From Muribaculaceae bacterium (GTDB lineage Bacteria > Bacteroidota > Bacteroidia > Bacteroidales > Muribaculaceae), in NCBI GenBank assembly GCA_017935045.1, contig JAGBIJ010000020.1:62001-126000 (forward strand): DNA of 64,000 nucleotides. Reading direction: 5' to 3'. A model generated the notes under the pieces. The model did not search any database, was not told the DNA's origin, and worked only from the letters and a program-made list of their open reading frames with translations. The position numbers and the translations under genes are program-made. Positions 52,884-61,750 of this stretch are shown piece after piece; position 1 is the first letter of the stretch, and every line of letters starts with the position of its first letter.

Positions 52884-54737
52884 ATGTTTAGATATTTCCG
52901 TTTCATCGGCGCCGTGCTGTGCGCAGCTGCGACCTTCTGCGTGGCAGCGGCAGGCGAATTTACCGGCCTTTCCGGCTATCGGTTCAAATACGCGAATCTC
53001 AGACAGACAGGCGACGATGACAGCGCCATTGTGACATTCGACGTCGAAGACTACGAGATGCCCGTAGATATATATGACAGTGAGGACGACTTGATTTTCA
53101 GTGTCACGGATTGCCGCAAGATTTCCCTCATCCATAGCGACGCAGAGGCCAAGCCTCTGTTCATGGCCACCATCGACGACGGCACTCAATGCGTCTATGA
53201 CATATATGGCAATCTTATCTTCGACCACGCCTCGATCAGCAGCATACTGAAAACCAGCAACGAAGTCATCGGCGACTGCTATAGCGTACTGACCCGGGAC
53301 GGCGTGCTGATCATATCCGCTTCCGGCGACCAGCTGTTTCTGCTGCCCGCGTCTGCTACAGGATTCGGCATGCACGATGCCGGAGACGACCAGATAGCCA
53401 TCTTTTATATGATTGACGGCAAATACAGATATATCGACTGCTACGGCGATAAGCTGTATGAATCAAGCAGCATGATAGACAATCCCGAGGCGCTGGAGCA
53501 GGCCATAGGAGTAGACGTGACCGTCTACAATACATATACACCGACCCGCTTCCCCGCTTCAGGCCCGCTGACTGCGCGAAAGGAGGAACGCCAGCGCAAG
53601 GAGCGGCAGCGGCTCGAGGAATTCAGTTCCAAGGTCTGGAACAGCCTCAATTCGGCATGGGCCGACGGCACATGGTCGCGCACCGTCAATATAAACAACG
53701 ACGAGCGTCGCCAGGAGCTGATAAGCTTAGATATACCCGATGCAAAGTTCTCACGAATAGTCTCGGAGACATGGCACAAACAGGGCAATACCGGCGATGC
53801 GACCTTCATACTCAACAGTTACGACGGCTCTATGAGCGAGACCGTGATTCCCCTTGCCTTCCTGACACAAGGTGACCGCGTGCAGGCATATCTGTGCAAA
53901 AAGGATGTGCCGGCCACCCGCTGGATAGGGGATGTTGCCTTTATCCGGCAGTGGGAGAAGCCGGGACTTGTGGATTTTGAATATGTAGGCCCGAAGATAG
54001 TAAACCAGAGCATCCCGCCTACACTTGAAGACTTGCGCAACAGAGCGATAAATTTCGCCAACGACCGTGAGCAGACCGCAGTCAACCTGCAGCGTGCAGT
54101 CTGGACCGGCGTACGCGATGCCCTGAATGAAATGCGGGCCTCCCTAATCCGGACCGACAATGGCAAAGAGAAGCCTGCTATGCCCAAGTGGCTGCAGAAG
54201 ACATGGGTGTCATGCACGCCCGAAGTGGACAAGAACGGCAAGCTCAAAGGTTTGAACAAAGACCAGAATGACACGAAAATACTGACCGTCTTCCCCGACT
54301 GCATCACGCTGCCCGACGGCTCGACACCCTATTACTCACTCAGCGGCAATACTCTGACATTATATGCCATAACATACTCCGACGCAATGCTCGACGTAAG
54401 CGATCTCACAGAGCAGTACGACATATTGCGCTCCTCGCAACTCACAGTGAAGCTCCCTGCCGTTGTCAAGACCCATCAGCTTGTCTTCGACCCTGAGCGG
54501 AAAGACCTGCTGGTCCTTACCGACTATACCGGCAGCGAACCGCGCGTCTCCTATTTCGCCAAAGACAAAGGCTATGACAAGAAGAATTGTCCCGTCTCCC
54601 CTTTCCTGACGACCCCGCATGAGGTGGTGTATCTGCAAAAGCTGCCTCCCATCACGCCTGTGGCACCCTGGCTGCCCGAAGGCGGCGCACCCCGTCACTA
54701 CAAAGCTTTAGGCCGGGAGCATTTCGTCAGCAAATAA
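52884..54737 (+). CDS. large exported protein of unknown function
   Basis: The 617-residue protein has a signal peptide at about 1-22 ending VAAAGEF. The N-terminal half (about 25-190) is beta-rich and resembles a propeller or WG-repeat-like fold by its regular short Asp/Gly strands (CVYDIYGNLIFDH, LTRDGVLIISASGDQLFLLP, YIDCYGDKLYESS), but I cannot name a domain with confidence. A charged helix with ARKEERQRKERQRLEEF follows near 233. The C-terminal half mixes helices and strands. It is probably co-transcribed with the zinc-ribbon gene 12 bp upstream. Confidence 0.65.
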   Translation: MFRYFRFIGAVLCAAATFCVAAAGEFTGLSGYRFKYANLRQTGDDDSAIVTFDVEDYEMPVDIYDSEDDLIFSVTDCRKISLIHSDAEAKPLFMATIDDGTQCVYDIYGNLIFDHASISSILKTSNEVIGDCYSVLTRDGVLIISASGDQLFLLPASATGFGMHDAGDDQIAIFYMIDGKYRYIDCYGDKLYESSSMIDNPEALEQAIGVDVTVYNTYTPTRFPASGPLTARKEERQRKERQRLEEFSSKVWNSLNSAWADGTWSRTVNINNDERRQELISLDIPDAKFSRIVSETWHKQGNTGDATFILNSYDGSMSETVIPLAFLTQGDRVQAYLCKKDVPATRWIGDVAFIRQWEKPGLVDFEYVGPKIVNQSIPPTLEDLRNRAINFANDREQTAVNLQRAVWTGVRDALNEMRASLIRTDNGKEKPAMPKWLQKTWVSCTPEVDKNGKLKGLNKDQNDTKILTVFPDCITLPDGSTPYYSLSGNTLTLYAITYSDAMLDVSDLTEQYDILRSSQLTVKLPAVVKTHQLVFDPERKDLLVLTDYTGSEPRVSYFAKDKGYDKKNCPVSPFLTTPHEVVYLQKLPPITPVAPWLPEGGAPRHYKALGREHFVSK

Positions 54738-54750
54738 AAGGCCCAAGCGC

Positions 54751-54966
54751 CTACTTCATCGGGCCATATTTCTTGTCTTCCTTTACGGCCAGGCTGAAAT
54801 TGCGATACAGCACGCCGAAGAAGCAAATCCAAAGTGGAGCCGCGATATATTGCCACATATCGTGCTGAATACCAAAGAACTTACGGCTGAGAGCAAGCCC
54901 GATCAAGGTTGTCAGGCCGATAATCATCATCAAAAGCGAAAGATTTCTTTTTGCCTTATTAGACAT
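54751..54966 (-). CDS. small two-helix membrane protein
   Basis: The 71-residue protein has a basic start (MSNKAKRN), a helix at about 8-26 (LSLLMMIIGLTTLIGLAL) and a second at about 37-55 (YIAAPLWICFFGVLYRNF), then a charged tail KEDKKYGPMK. The composition and length look like a real small membrane protein, not a shadow. It converges on the large exported gene, with a 5-bp GGCCC/GGGCC hairpin between them. The function is unknown. Confidence 0.6.
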   Translation of the reverse strand: MSNKAKRNLSLLMMIIGLTTLIGLALSRKFFGIQHDMWQYIAAPLWICFFGVLYRNFSLAVKEDKKYGPMK

Positions 54967-55006
54967 AGCTGTTAAAATTTACATATATAACGCAAAAGCA
55001 CGATAA

Positions 55007-56494
<1,488 letters not shown>

Positions 56495-56518
56495 TCAATT
56501 TAAATCCATATTCCTGCC

Positions 56519-56556
56519 GGGGCGGATGTCTATACAGACATTCGCCCCTCTTTCTT
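56519..56556 (+). terminator. enolase terminator
   Basis: GGGGCGGATGTCT (56519-56531) pairs with AGACATTCGCCCC (56536-56548) apart from one G-T pair, with a 4-nt loop, followed by TCTTTCTTTA. It lies 24 bp after the eno stop. Confidence 0.88.
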
Positions 56557-56636
56557 TACCCGCTGTATCTCCGGGCGTTCTCCCAGCCATAACTGATATG
56601 ACGACATATCGACACTGCAATTCTATGAAAAATTGC

Positions 56637-56644
56637 TAATTTTG
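56637..56644 (+). promoter_or_regulatory. -7 box of the acetyltransferase gene
   Basis: TAATTTTG matches the -7 consensus and ends only 4 nt before the ATG at 56649, so the transcript would be leaderless. The -33 position holds ACTG, a weak match. Confidence 0.55.
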
Positions 56645-56648
56645 TATT

Positions 56649-57179
56649 ATGGAAATATTTATAGAGACTGGCCGATTGATATTGCGTTCCTGGAAAGATG
56701 CTGACAGACAAGCTTTTGCTGAAATGAACGGTAATGAAAATGTCATGAAATTTTTTCCGTCGACCTTGACCGCGGAAGAATCAGATGCGTTCGTGGACCG
56801 CATCAATGCGGAATTTGAAGAAACAGGCTTCGGATTGTATGCCGTTGAGCTTAAGGCAACCGGAGACTTTACAGGCTATGTCGGCTTCCATCGCTTTAAT
56901 TTCGATGCACCGTACTCTCCAAACTGGGAAATAGGCTGGCGTATCTCAGATAAATTCTGGCATAACGGATATGCGACAGAGGCGGCTATGGCTTGCATAA
57001 ATTATGCTCGTGCAAAACAGCTATGTAACACGCTTTATTCCTTCACAGCAGTTCAAAATATTCCATCGGAGAATGTTATGAAACGCATCGGTATGACCCG
57101 CCTTGGCACATTCATGCATCCGGCGTTGCCCGACGGCCATCGGCTTAAGGAGCATAAGCTATATGTGATTGATTTATAG
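56649..57179 (+). CDS. GNAT family N-acetyltransferase (RimJ/RimL type)
   Basis: The 176-residue cytosolic protein follows the RimJ/RimL plan: TGRLILRSWKDAD near residue 7, DFTGYVGFHRF near 75, WEIGWRISDKFWHNGYATEA near 95 with the acetyl-CoA loop, and NIPSENVMKRIGM near 140. Members acetylate ribosomal protein N termini, small amines or antibiotics; the substrate here cannot be told. It is a single gene between two hairpins, with a -7 box directly at its start. Confidence 0.88.
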   Translation: MEIFIETGRLILRSWKDADRQAFAEMNGNENVMKFFPSTLTAEESDAFVDRINAEFEETGFGLYAVELKATGDFTGYVGFHRFNFDAPYSPNWEIGWRISDKFWHNGYATEAAMACINYARAKQLCNTLYSFTAVQNIPSENVMKRIGMTRLGTFMHPALPDGHRLKEHKLYVIDL

Positions 57180-57198
57180 ACGGTAAATATGCCGAAAC

Positions 57199-57270
57199 AA
57201 GGGGGAAAGAGGCCGGGCGGCAGCAGCAGTTTCGGTAAAAATATGAAATCGCTCTGCCTCTTTCCCCTTT
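57199..57270. terminator. bidirectional hairpin between convergent genes
   Basis: AAGGGGGAAAGAGGC pairs with GCCTCTTTCCCCTTT over 15 bp with one wobble pair, around a loop of about 42 nt. It lies between the acetyltransferase stop and the end of the leftward exported gene. The T-rich side arms suit termination in either direction, though the long loop makes this less sure. Confidence 0.55.
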
Positions 57271-57346
57271 AGAGTCGTATTCGTCCTGACATCATTGTGT
57301 ATAATGTATCAACTGACGATCCGGTTCCGGACATCCTTACATCCGA

Positions 57347-57868
57347 TCATCTCTTTATCCATTTTACAGTGCCGGCCACTGGGAGATTGTCTATCTCTAT
57401 CGTTTTTTTATCATTGGGTTCATCATCGGTGACGATTGTGACATTGTGGTATATCGGATCAACATCTATGCTCACGCCGACACTGCCGCCGCCCAGGTCC
57501 CTGATTCTGTCATCTCCATTCCATATCAAGTAGATATATTCGCCGTCGCCCCGTATATACCACAGGTGGACGATATACCATTCCGCTTTCGGCGAATGAA
57601 CCGAATAGCCTTCATATCCGCTTTTCTTCTCGTATGAACCGCGCCAGTTGGCATCAGTCGTACACTTTATTTTGCCTCCGGGAAGGAGTTGAAAAGCGTT
57701 GCCCTCCACTTTAAATGTGGCAAGAAGCCCGGATGCTTTCTTGCGGGCGACACCCTTTTTCTTAGCAGTCCTTGAAGTCTTGGGCAGCTCTACATTCCCT
57801 GCATCAGAGGGTATCGGGCAGCATACTGACAGAACCGCCATGCACATAATGACAATAATCTTCTTCAT
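57347..57868 (-). CDS. small exported protein, outward gene of the left inverted repeat
   Basis: From the ATG at 57868 the protein has 173 residues, with a signal peptide at about 1-24 ending PSDAG. A basic stretch follows (SRTAKKKGVARKKASG), then a compact beta-rich domain containing FKVEGNAFQLLPGGKIKCTT and EWYIVHLWYIRGDGEYIYLIW (split by short turns), ending KTIEIDNLPVAGTVKWIKR. The family is unknown to me. Its promoter (CTTG-N20-TAAATTTG) takes the -33 box from the outer edge of the left inverted repeat, so it is placed under the same control element as the regulator gene. Confidence 0.65.
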   Translation of the reverse strand: MKKIIVIMCMAVLSVCCPIPSDAGNVELPKTSRTAKKKGVARKKASGLLATFKVEGNAFQLLPGGKIKCTTDANWRGSYEKKSGYEGYSVHSPKAEWYIVHLWYIRGDGEYIYLIWNGDDRIRDLGGGSVGVSIDVDPIYHNVTIVTDDEPNDKKTIEIDNLPVAGTVKWIKR

Positions 57869-57912
57869 CGCGTTTATAGGTTTAATAAATACATACCGAT
57901 TGATATTTTCAG

Positions 57913-57944
57913 CAAATTTAAAGTAAATTGACGAACCGTACAAG
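57913..57944 (-). promoter_or_regulatory. outward promoter at the left inverted repeat
   Basis: On the minus strand CTTG (57944-57941, the outermost 4 bases of the repeat) is followed after 20 nt by TAAATTTG (57920-57913). The right repeat has exactly the same outward geometry. Confidence 0.6.
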
Positions 57945-58005
57945 TCCAATACTGTCCTTTTCTCAATGGATATTTGGAGAGCCGGAAGAATTGTGTAAAT
58001 TTGCA
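57941..58005 (+). repeat. 65-bp inverted repeat, left copy, with inward promoter
   Basis: This copy is the reverse complement of 59993-60057 with only two mismatches (CCGG here, TCGA in the other). It contains an inward promoter, TTTG (57973-57976), 19 nt, TAAATTTG (57996-58003), which drives the regulator gene starting at 58016. The 30 bases between the outward and inward -33 boxes (beginning TCCAATACTGTCC) are fully conserved and are the likely binding site for a shared regulator. Confidence 0.9.
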
Positions 58006-58015
58006 GAGAATTATT

Positions 58016-58615
58016 ATGAAACGAAACTGCGTACCTATGAGTATAAGCAAGAAAGCGGCTATGTGCAGCCTGATAGAGAAGAAGGCCGGATTTACAATAA
58101 AATCATCAGCTGATTTTTCGCGTCTGGCCGAGTTAATAGCAATGCAAACCAAGGAGTATGTCAGTGAGACAACGCTCAAGCGTTTGTTCGGCTACATCGA
58201 GGGCTGGCAGAATCCGCGCCCCGGTGTATGGAACATATTGTCCCGTTTCGTAGGATTTACCAATGAGGATGCGTTCTGCAAAGCTTACGGCCTGGATCCG
58301 GAAGCCATATCCGGTGTCGTGACCGTTGACTCGCTGCCCGCATCGGAACTGCATGACGGAGCGGAAGTCGAACTGCGCTGGTATCCAGACCGATACCTCC
58401 GCACAAGATACGCGAAAGATGGGATATTCGAAATCCTGGAAGCGCAAAACACCCGGCTGCAGGCGGGGGGACGCTTTCACACCGACTGCTTCATCGCCGG
58501 CGACGCCCTGTTGCTCAACCCATATTATCCTCCTAACACAGATGAAACTGAATCTACACCGATACTGTATGAGATTGGCCGGACAGGAGGGATAGAATTC
58601 ACTGTGGAAGCATAG
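58016..58615 (+). CDS. probable DNA-binding regulator of a Bacteroidales family
   Basis: From the ATG at 58016 the protein has 199 residues. The N-terminal 95 residues match a pattern I recognise from many Bacteroidales proteins: SSADFSRLAELIAMQT, then YVSETTLKRLFGYIEGW, PRPGVWNILSRFVGF and a final helix AFCKAYG. This has the look of a helix-turn-helix fold. The C-terminal part (about 110-199) is beta-rich (EVELRWYPDRYLRTRY, HTDCFIAGDALLLNPYYP) and could sense a ligand or phosphorylation state. It converges on the kinase gene with a 17-nt overlap. The two genes have copies of the same promoter, so this protein is the natural candidate to bind the repeat. Confidence 0.65.
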   Translation: MKRNCVPMSISKKAAMCSLIEKKAGFTIKSSADFSRLAELIAMQTKEYVSETTLKRLFGYIEGWQNPRPGVWNILSRFVGFTNEDAFCKAYGLDPEAISGVVTVDSLPASELHDGAEVELRWYPDRYLRTRYAKDGIFEILEAQNTRLQAGGRFHTDCFIAGDALLLNPYYPPNTDETESTPILYEIGRTGGIEFTVEA

Positions 58616-59990
58616 AGTCCGAAAAATCCTTTATTTCTTTGTTAATAGGATCAATTAATGAACGATATTCAGGAAATCTTTTACCATAAAGAGTATTCTG
58701 ATAGGCAAAACCATAAAAGTACATCAAGAGCATGAGCTCATCGTCATAGACCGGATTACCTCCTGTTCTCTTTAATCTCGCCTTACACTTTTCAAAGTCG
58801 CGGCGATATGCGGCGGCTACCTCCTGAGGCGTATACTTATCAATTCCCGGCTGTTGTACTAAGGCCATAACATAAGAATAGGGATCCCTCCCATCATAGC
58901 GCAGATCGTCCGGAAGTTTAAATCCGCTCAACGAGGGTTGAAATGGGGTTGGATTTATTGTCGAGGCATCACTATGAGTTTGTTCAAGATGCTTGGCATC
59001 CTCATGTTTCTCCTCTGATACTGCGTCAGGCAATCCAGCCGGGACATTGACAGCGAGCTGCTCAGAGGATTCAGGTGCAAGATCCGGAATAGGTATTGTA
59101 TCTATGTCGGCGCTATCGGGCTGCAGCGCGGTCTTCGGACGGATCTCCGCAATACTTTGCGATGTAGGCGCAGTAGAAGACAACAGTAGATAGGGCGGCA
59201 AAGTTACACATACGGCTGCGGCCATAGCGGCCGCGATTCTGAACAGACGGTGTATACGGCGCGCACTTTCAATCATTTTCCCGGCATCGGCATAGCGCCT
59301 ATCGGGATGTCGGGAGCGCCCCTTGCGTGCTATAGCGAGCCAGATGAGACCCGGGCGTAGATCTCGGATGAGTAGACTCAGCGCATAAATATCGGCCGAC
59401 GGCCTGGCATCGCTACCCGCCAACTGCTCGGCCGGCGCGTAGGCCGCATTGCCGCCCGCGCGCTTCATGACAGCGGAATCCGGTGTGTCAGCTAATCCGA
59501 AATCTATGATTTTCAAGACATTGCCTTCTGTCGTTATCAGAATATTCTCAGGTTTGATGTCGCGGTGGACGATACCGCGCCGGTGCAAGTAAGCAACAGC
59601 CTCAAGCAGCTGTCGCGCTACATCGCGCCGCAAGCGTAAAGAAGGTTTGCCCTCAAGCCATTGCGCCAAGGTCTGTCCTACCACATATTCCATCAGAATG
59701 GCATCTCCGAGCATCGGGGAGCTGAAGAAATCTACGGCACGCACTATACCCTGATGCTCGGCTTTCATCATAATGTCAAACTCTTTGCGTATCTGACGGC
59801 GCCGCGCCGGGTCGGCCATCTGCGCCGGCAGCAGCGATTTGACAAAATAGAATCTGTCAAAGCGGCGCACACGACCGAGCCGCGATGAGCCATGAGTACA
59901 CAATTCACTGTAGCTTTCCATGAAAGCAGTATCATTGCTGTCCTCAAGATTTACAATTCCTGAAATATTCGCATCATTCGCCGTAATCAT
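58599..59990 (-). CDS. transmembrane Ser/Thr protein kinase (eukaryotic-like)
   Basis: The 463-residue protein has a cytosolic kinase domain (about 30-245). Visible are the ATP lysine in FYFVKSLLP (Lys51), its partner Glu near 70, the catalytic loop HRDIKPEN (142-149), DFGLAD (163-168) and an APE-like AYAPAEQL near 184. The glycine-rich loop is degenerate (SSRLGRVRRF). A transmembrane helix lies at about 249-271, followed by an acidic/Pro-rich linker and a C-terminal helical domain (about 350-463, with YTPQEVAAAYRRDFEKCKARL split by a turn) probably outside the membrane. There are no PASTA repeats. The ATG is 4 nt after the -7 box of the right inverted repeat. Confidence 0.9.
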   Translation of the reverse strand: MITANDANISGIVNLEDSNDTAFMESYSELCTHGSSRLGRVRRFDRFYFVKSLLPAQMADPARRRQIRKEFDIMMKAEHQGIVRAVDFFSSPMLGDAILMEYVVGQTLAQWLEGKPSLRLRRDVARQLLEAVAYLHRRGIVHRDIKPENILITTEGNVLKIIDFGLADTPDSAVMKRAGGNAAYAPAEQLAGSDARPSADIYALSLLIRDLRPGLIWLAIARKGRSRHPDRRYADAGKMIESARRIHRLFRIAAAMAAAVCVTLPPYLLLSSTAPTSQSIAEIRPKTALQPDSADIDTIPIPDLAPESSEQLAVNVPAGLPDAVSEEKHEDAKHLEQTHSDASTINPTPFQPSLSGFKLPDDLRYDGRDPYSYVMALVQQPGIDKYTPQEVAAAYRRDFEKCKARLKRTGGNPVYDDELMLLMYFYGFAYQNTLYGKRFPEYRSLIDPINKEIKDFSDSMLPQ

Positions 59991-59992
59991 AA

Positions 59993-60057
59993 TGCAAATT
60001 TACACAATTCTTTCGACTCTCCAAATATCCATTGAGAAAAGGACAGTATTGGACTTG
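59993..60057 (-). repeat. 65-bp inverted repeat, right copy, with inward promoter
   Basis: This is the mirror copy of 57941-58005 (63 of 65 bases identical). On the minus strand it carries TTTG (60025-60022), 19 nt, TAAATTTG (60002-59995), then CATT and the kinase ATG. Identity stops sharply at CTTG on the outside and at TGCA on the inside. Confidence 0.9.
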
Positions 60058-60085
60058 TCTTCCATACAGCCGACAATTAACTTTG
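60054..60085 (+). promoter_or_regulatory. outward promoter at the right inverted repeat
   Basis: CTTG (60054-60057, outer edge of the repeat) is followed after 20 nt by TAACTTTG (60078-60085). The leader to the ATG at 60118 is about 28 nt. It mirrors the outward promoter of the left repeat. Confidence 0.6.
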
Positions 60086-60117
60086 CACCGAAAAATTCAT
60101 CACTAATTATTCAATCA

Positions 60118-60792
60118 ATGAGAACAATATCTGTACACACAATCCTATTGCTCGCGCTGGCTTTTTGCGGTATCTCAGCAACCAAAGCGCAAACACCTCT
60201 CAGCGCATCGAAGCTGACAGTCTCCGGTAAAATCGGCTATAACAATTATGTCGATATGGGATTGCCAAGCGGCTTGAAATGGGCCACTTGCAATGTCGGC
60301 GCTATAAGTCCGACAGGCCCGGGAAATTATTACGCCTGGGGAGAGACCGTGACGAAACATAATTATAGTACGGACACCAGCAAGACCCATAGAGTAAAGG
60401 GACTGCACAATATCGGCGGCACAGACCTCGATGTGGCGGCTGTATATATGGGGGATTCATGGAGAATGCCATCATTGGAGAATGTACAGGAACTGATAGA
60501 CAACTGCAAGCATACTTTCGTAACGATTGACGGAGTAACGGGGATGCTGTTTGAAAGCAAGAAGAACGGCAATACGCTGTTTCTTCCCGCATCAGGATTT
60601 GCCTCTCCGAGCCAGGGCGTAAGATTTGCCGGCGAATCAGGATGGTACTGGACCGACACCGACTGGCCCAGCCCATACTCATCGACAGCCGATACTGCTG
60701 CCAACACACTGTTTTTCAACAATTCCGGCAAAGCGGAAGCAGGCAATACCTTCAGATGCTACGGACTGACTGTCAGAGCCGTATCATATTGA
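60118..60792 (+). CDS. exported FISUMP/DUF1566-domain protein, outward gene of the right inverted repeat
   Basis: From the ATG at 60118 the protein has 224 residues, with a signal peptide at about 1-23 ending SATKAQ. The rest is a FISUMP/DUF1566-type domain, recognisable by YVDMGLPSGLKWATCNVG near residue 42, NYYAWGETVTKHNYS near 70, DSWRMPSLENVQELI near 110 and a C-terminal YGLTVRAV. Such domains are common on Bacteroidetes surface proteins; their ligand is unknown. The C terminus parallels that of the PEGA protein at 8362. It is not in an operon: a long leader or small RNA follows. Confidence 0.8.
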   Translation: MRTISVHTILLLALAFCGISATKAQTPLSASKLTVSGKIGYNNYVDMGLPSGLKWATCNVGAISPTGPGNYYAWGETVTKHNYSTDTSKTHRVKGLHNIGGTDLDVAAVYMGDSWRMPSLENVQELIDNCKHTFVTIDGVTGMLFESKKNGNTLFLPASGFASPSQGVRFAGESGWYWTDTDWPSPYSSTADTAANTLFFNNSGKAEAGNTFRCYGLTVRAVSY

Positions 60793-60847
60793 TTTCAGAA
60801 AATACAAGATTATTCCATATTCGTTAGGAATTGTCGGATTTTTGATG

Positions 60848-60855
60848 TAACTTTG
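60848..60855 (+). promoter_or_regulatory. -7 box of the leader/sRNA candidate
   Basis: TAACTTTG matches the consensus; TTAG lies 20 nt upstream as a weak -33. Transcription would start near 60859, about 255 nt before the next ATG. Confidence 0.5.
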
Positions 60856-60858
60856 CAA

Positions 60859-61086
60859 ACGGGTGTAAGAGAGCGCCCGCATACAGTACTTCTTACCTAA
60901 AGGAAATCGCCAATTTTTCAACAAGGGACAAAGAAGACCGATCCATCTGATCCGCAATGCGTATGCAGGCAGAAGACGTAAGTATTCTGCCCGCTTACCG
61001 ATACGGGTATGGAATTTCTGTCTGAATGTCCCGGGCGTTTGGCGATGCCTCTTTAGGTTCAGATATGAAATTTTCATACCTTTTTA
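60859..61086 (+). ncRNA. structured RNA candidate (sRNA or leader attenuator)
   Basis: The 321-base gap between the FISUMP gene and the zinc-ribbon gene holds a promoter, about 200 structured bases and an intrinsic terminator (61056-61086: TATGAAA and TTTCATA arms with flanking GG/CC, then TTTTTATA). The two ends pair: AAGAG with CTCTT, AGCGCCCG with CGGGCGTT, CAT with ATG, and ACAG with CTGT, forming a long interrupted closing stem. Inside are the hairpins GGCAGAA/TTCTGCC and TGCCCG/CGGGTA. The shape is compatible with 6S RNA or another housekeeping RNA, but I cannot identify it. A frame on the other strand (60784-61077) is entirely antisense to it and very Lys/Arg-rich. Confidence 0.4.
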
Positions 61087-61113
61087 TATATCCTAATCAA
61101 TCATCGACAGTCT

Positions 61114-61743
61114 ATGAACGAAGAAACCAAATTCTGTTCTCATTGCGGGAAAAAGATCAAAAAAGCAGCCATTAAATGCCGCTATTGCGGAACCTGGCTG
61201 ACTCCGGACGGACGCCCGGCCAATCCCTACGCGGGGCAATCGACTACGCCGGACGCTCCTTTTCAGACAGATATGCGCCAGCTCAGGCAGAATGTAGCCG
61301 GCGCCGCTTCCGATATTATGAATAATGAGCGAGTCCAGGCCATCTCGGGCAGAATATCGGCTCTATCGCCACGCACAGCCTGCATGCTTATCTGCGGAGC
61401 CGGGCTGGCCTTAATACTGATGTTTCTGTTTCTGCCTATGTGGGATTTCGGCGGATTTGGCTCGTTTCCAGGCTATAAGAGCTTTATGGAGAAGAACTGC
61501 GGCTCCATGTATCCGTTGCTGCCTATACTTTTTATCGGCGGAGTGGGATTCACTATCGTATGGGCCGTCTTAAAGAAGCACGCCAACTGGATTTCTGCCC
61601 TTGCAAGCGCCGGACTCGGCATATTCACGCTGTTCGCAATTCCTATGCTGGCAGTACATTTCTGCGGTTACATACTTATACTGCTGTGCCTGGCATGGGC
61701 GGCTGCAGCATATTTATTGAAAGACAAAGAGCTGACAATCTGA
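61114..61743 (+). CDS. zinc-ribbon multi-pass membrane protein
   Basis: The 209-residue protein begins with a zinc ribbon, KFCSHCGKKI and KCRYCGTWLTP (four cysteines, residues of about 7-30). It then has a soluble linker and three to four transmembrane helices between about 88 and 205 (for example LICGAGLALILMFLFLPMW, ILFIGGVGFTIVWAVL and GYILILLCLAWAAAAYLL). The family is unknown. The next gene begins 7 bp downstream and also has zinc ribbons, so the two are probably one transcript. No promoter is visible between the terminator of the RNA candidate and the ATG. Confidence 0.75.
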   Translation: MNEETKFCSHCGKKIKKAAIKCRYCGTWLTPDGRPANPYAGQSTTPDAPFQTDMRQLRQNVAGAASDIMNNERVQAISGRISALSPRTACMLICGAGLALILMFLFLPMWDFGGFGSFPGYKSFMEKNCGSMYPLLPILFIGGVGFTIVWAVLKKHANWISALASAGLGIFTLFAIPMLAVHFCGYILILLCLAWAAAAYLLKDKELTI

Positions 61744-61750
61744 CAATATT

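Noticed and set aside
60784-61077. Leftward 97-codon frame antisense to the RNA candidate
   Set aside because: It is very rich in Lys and Arg, has no promoter on its strand, and its start lies in the hairpin of the opposite-strand terminator. The RNA explanation fits the flanking signals better, though a conserved protein is not fully excluded.
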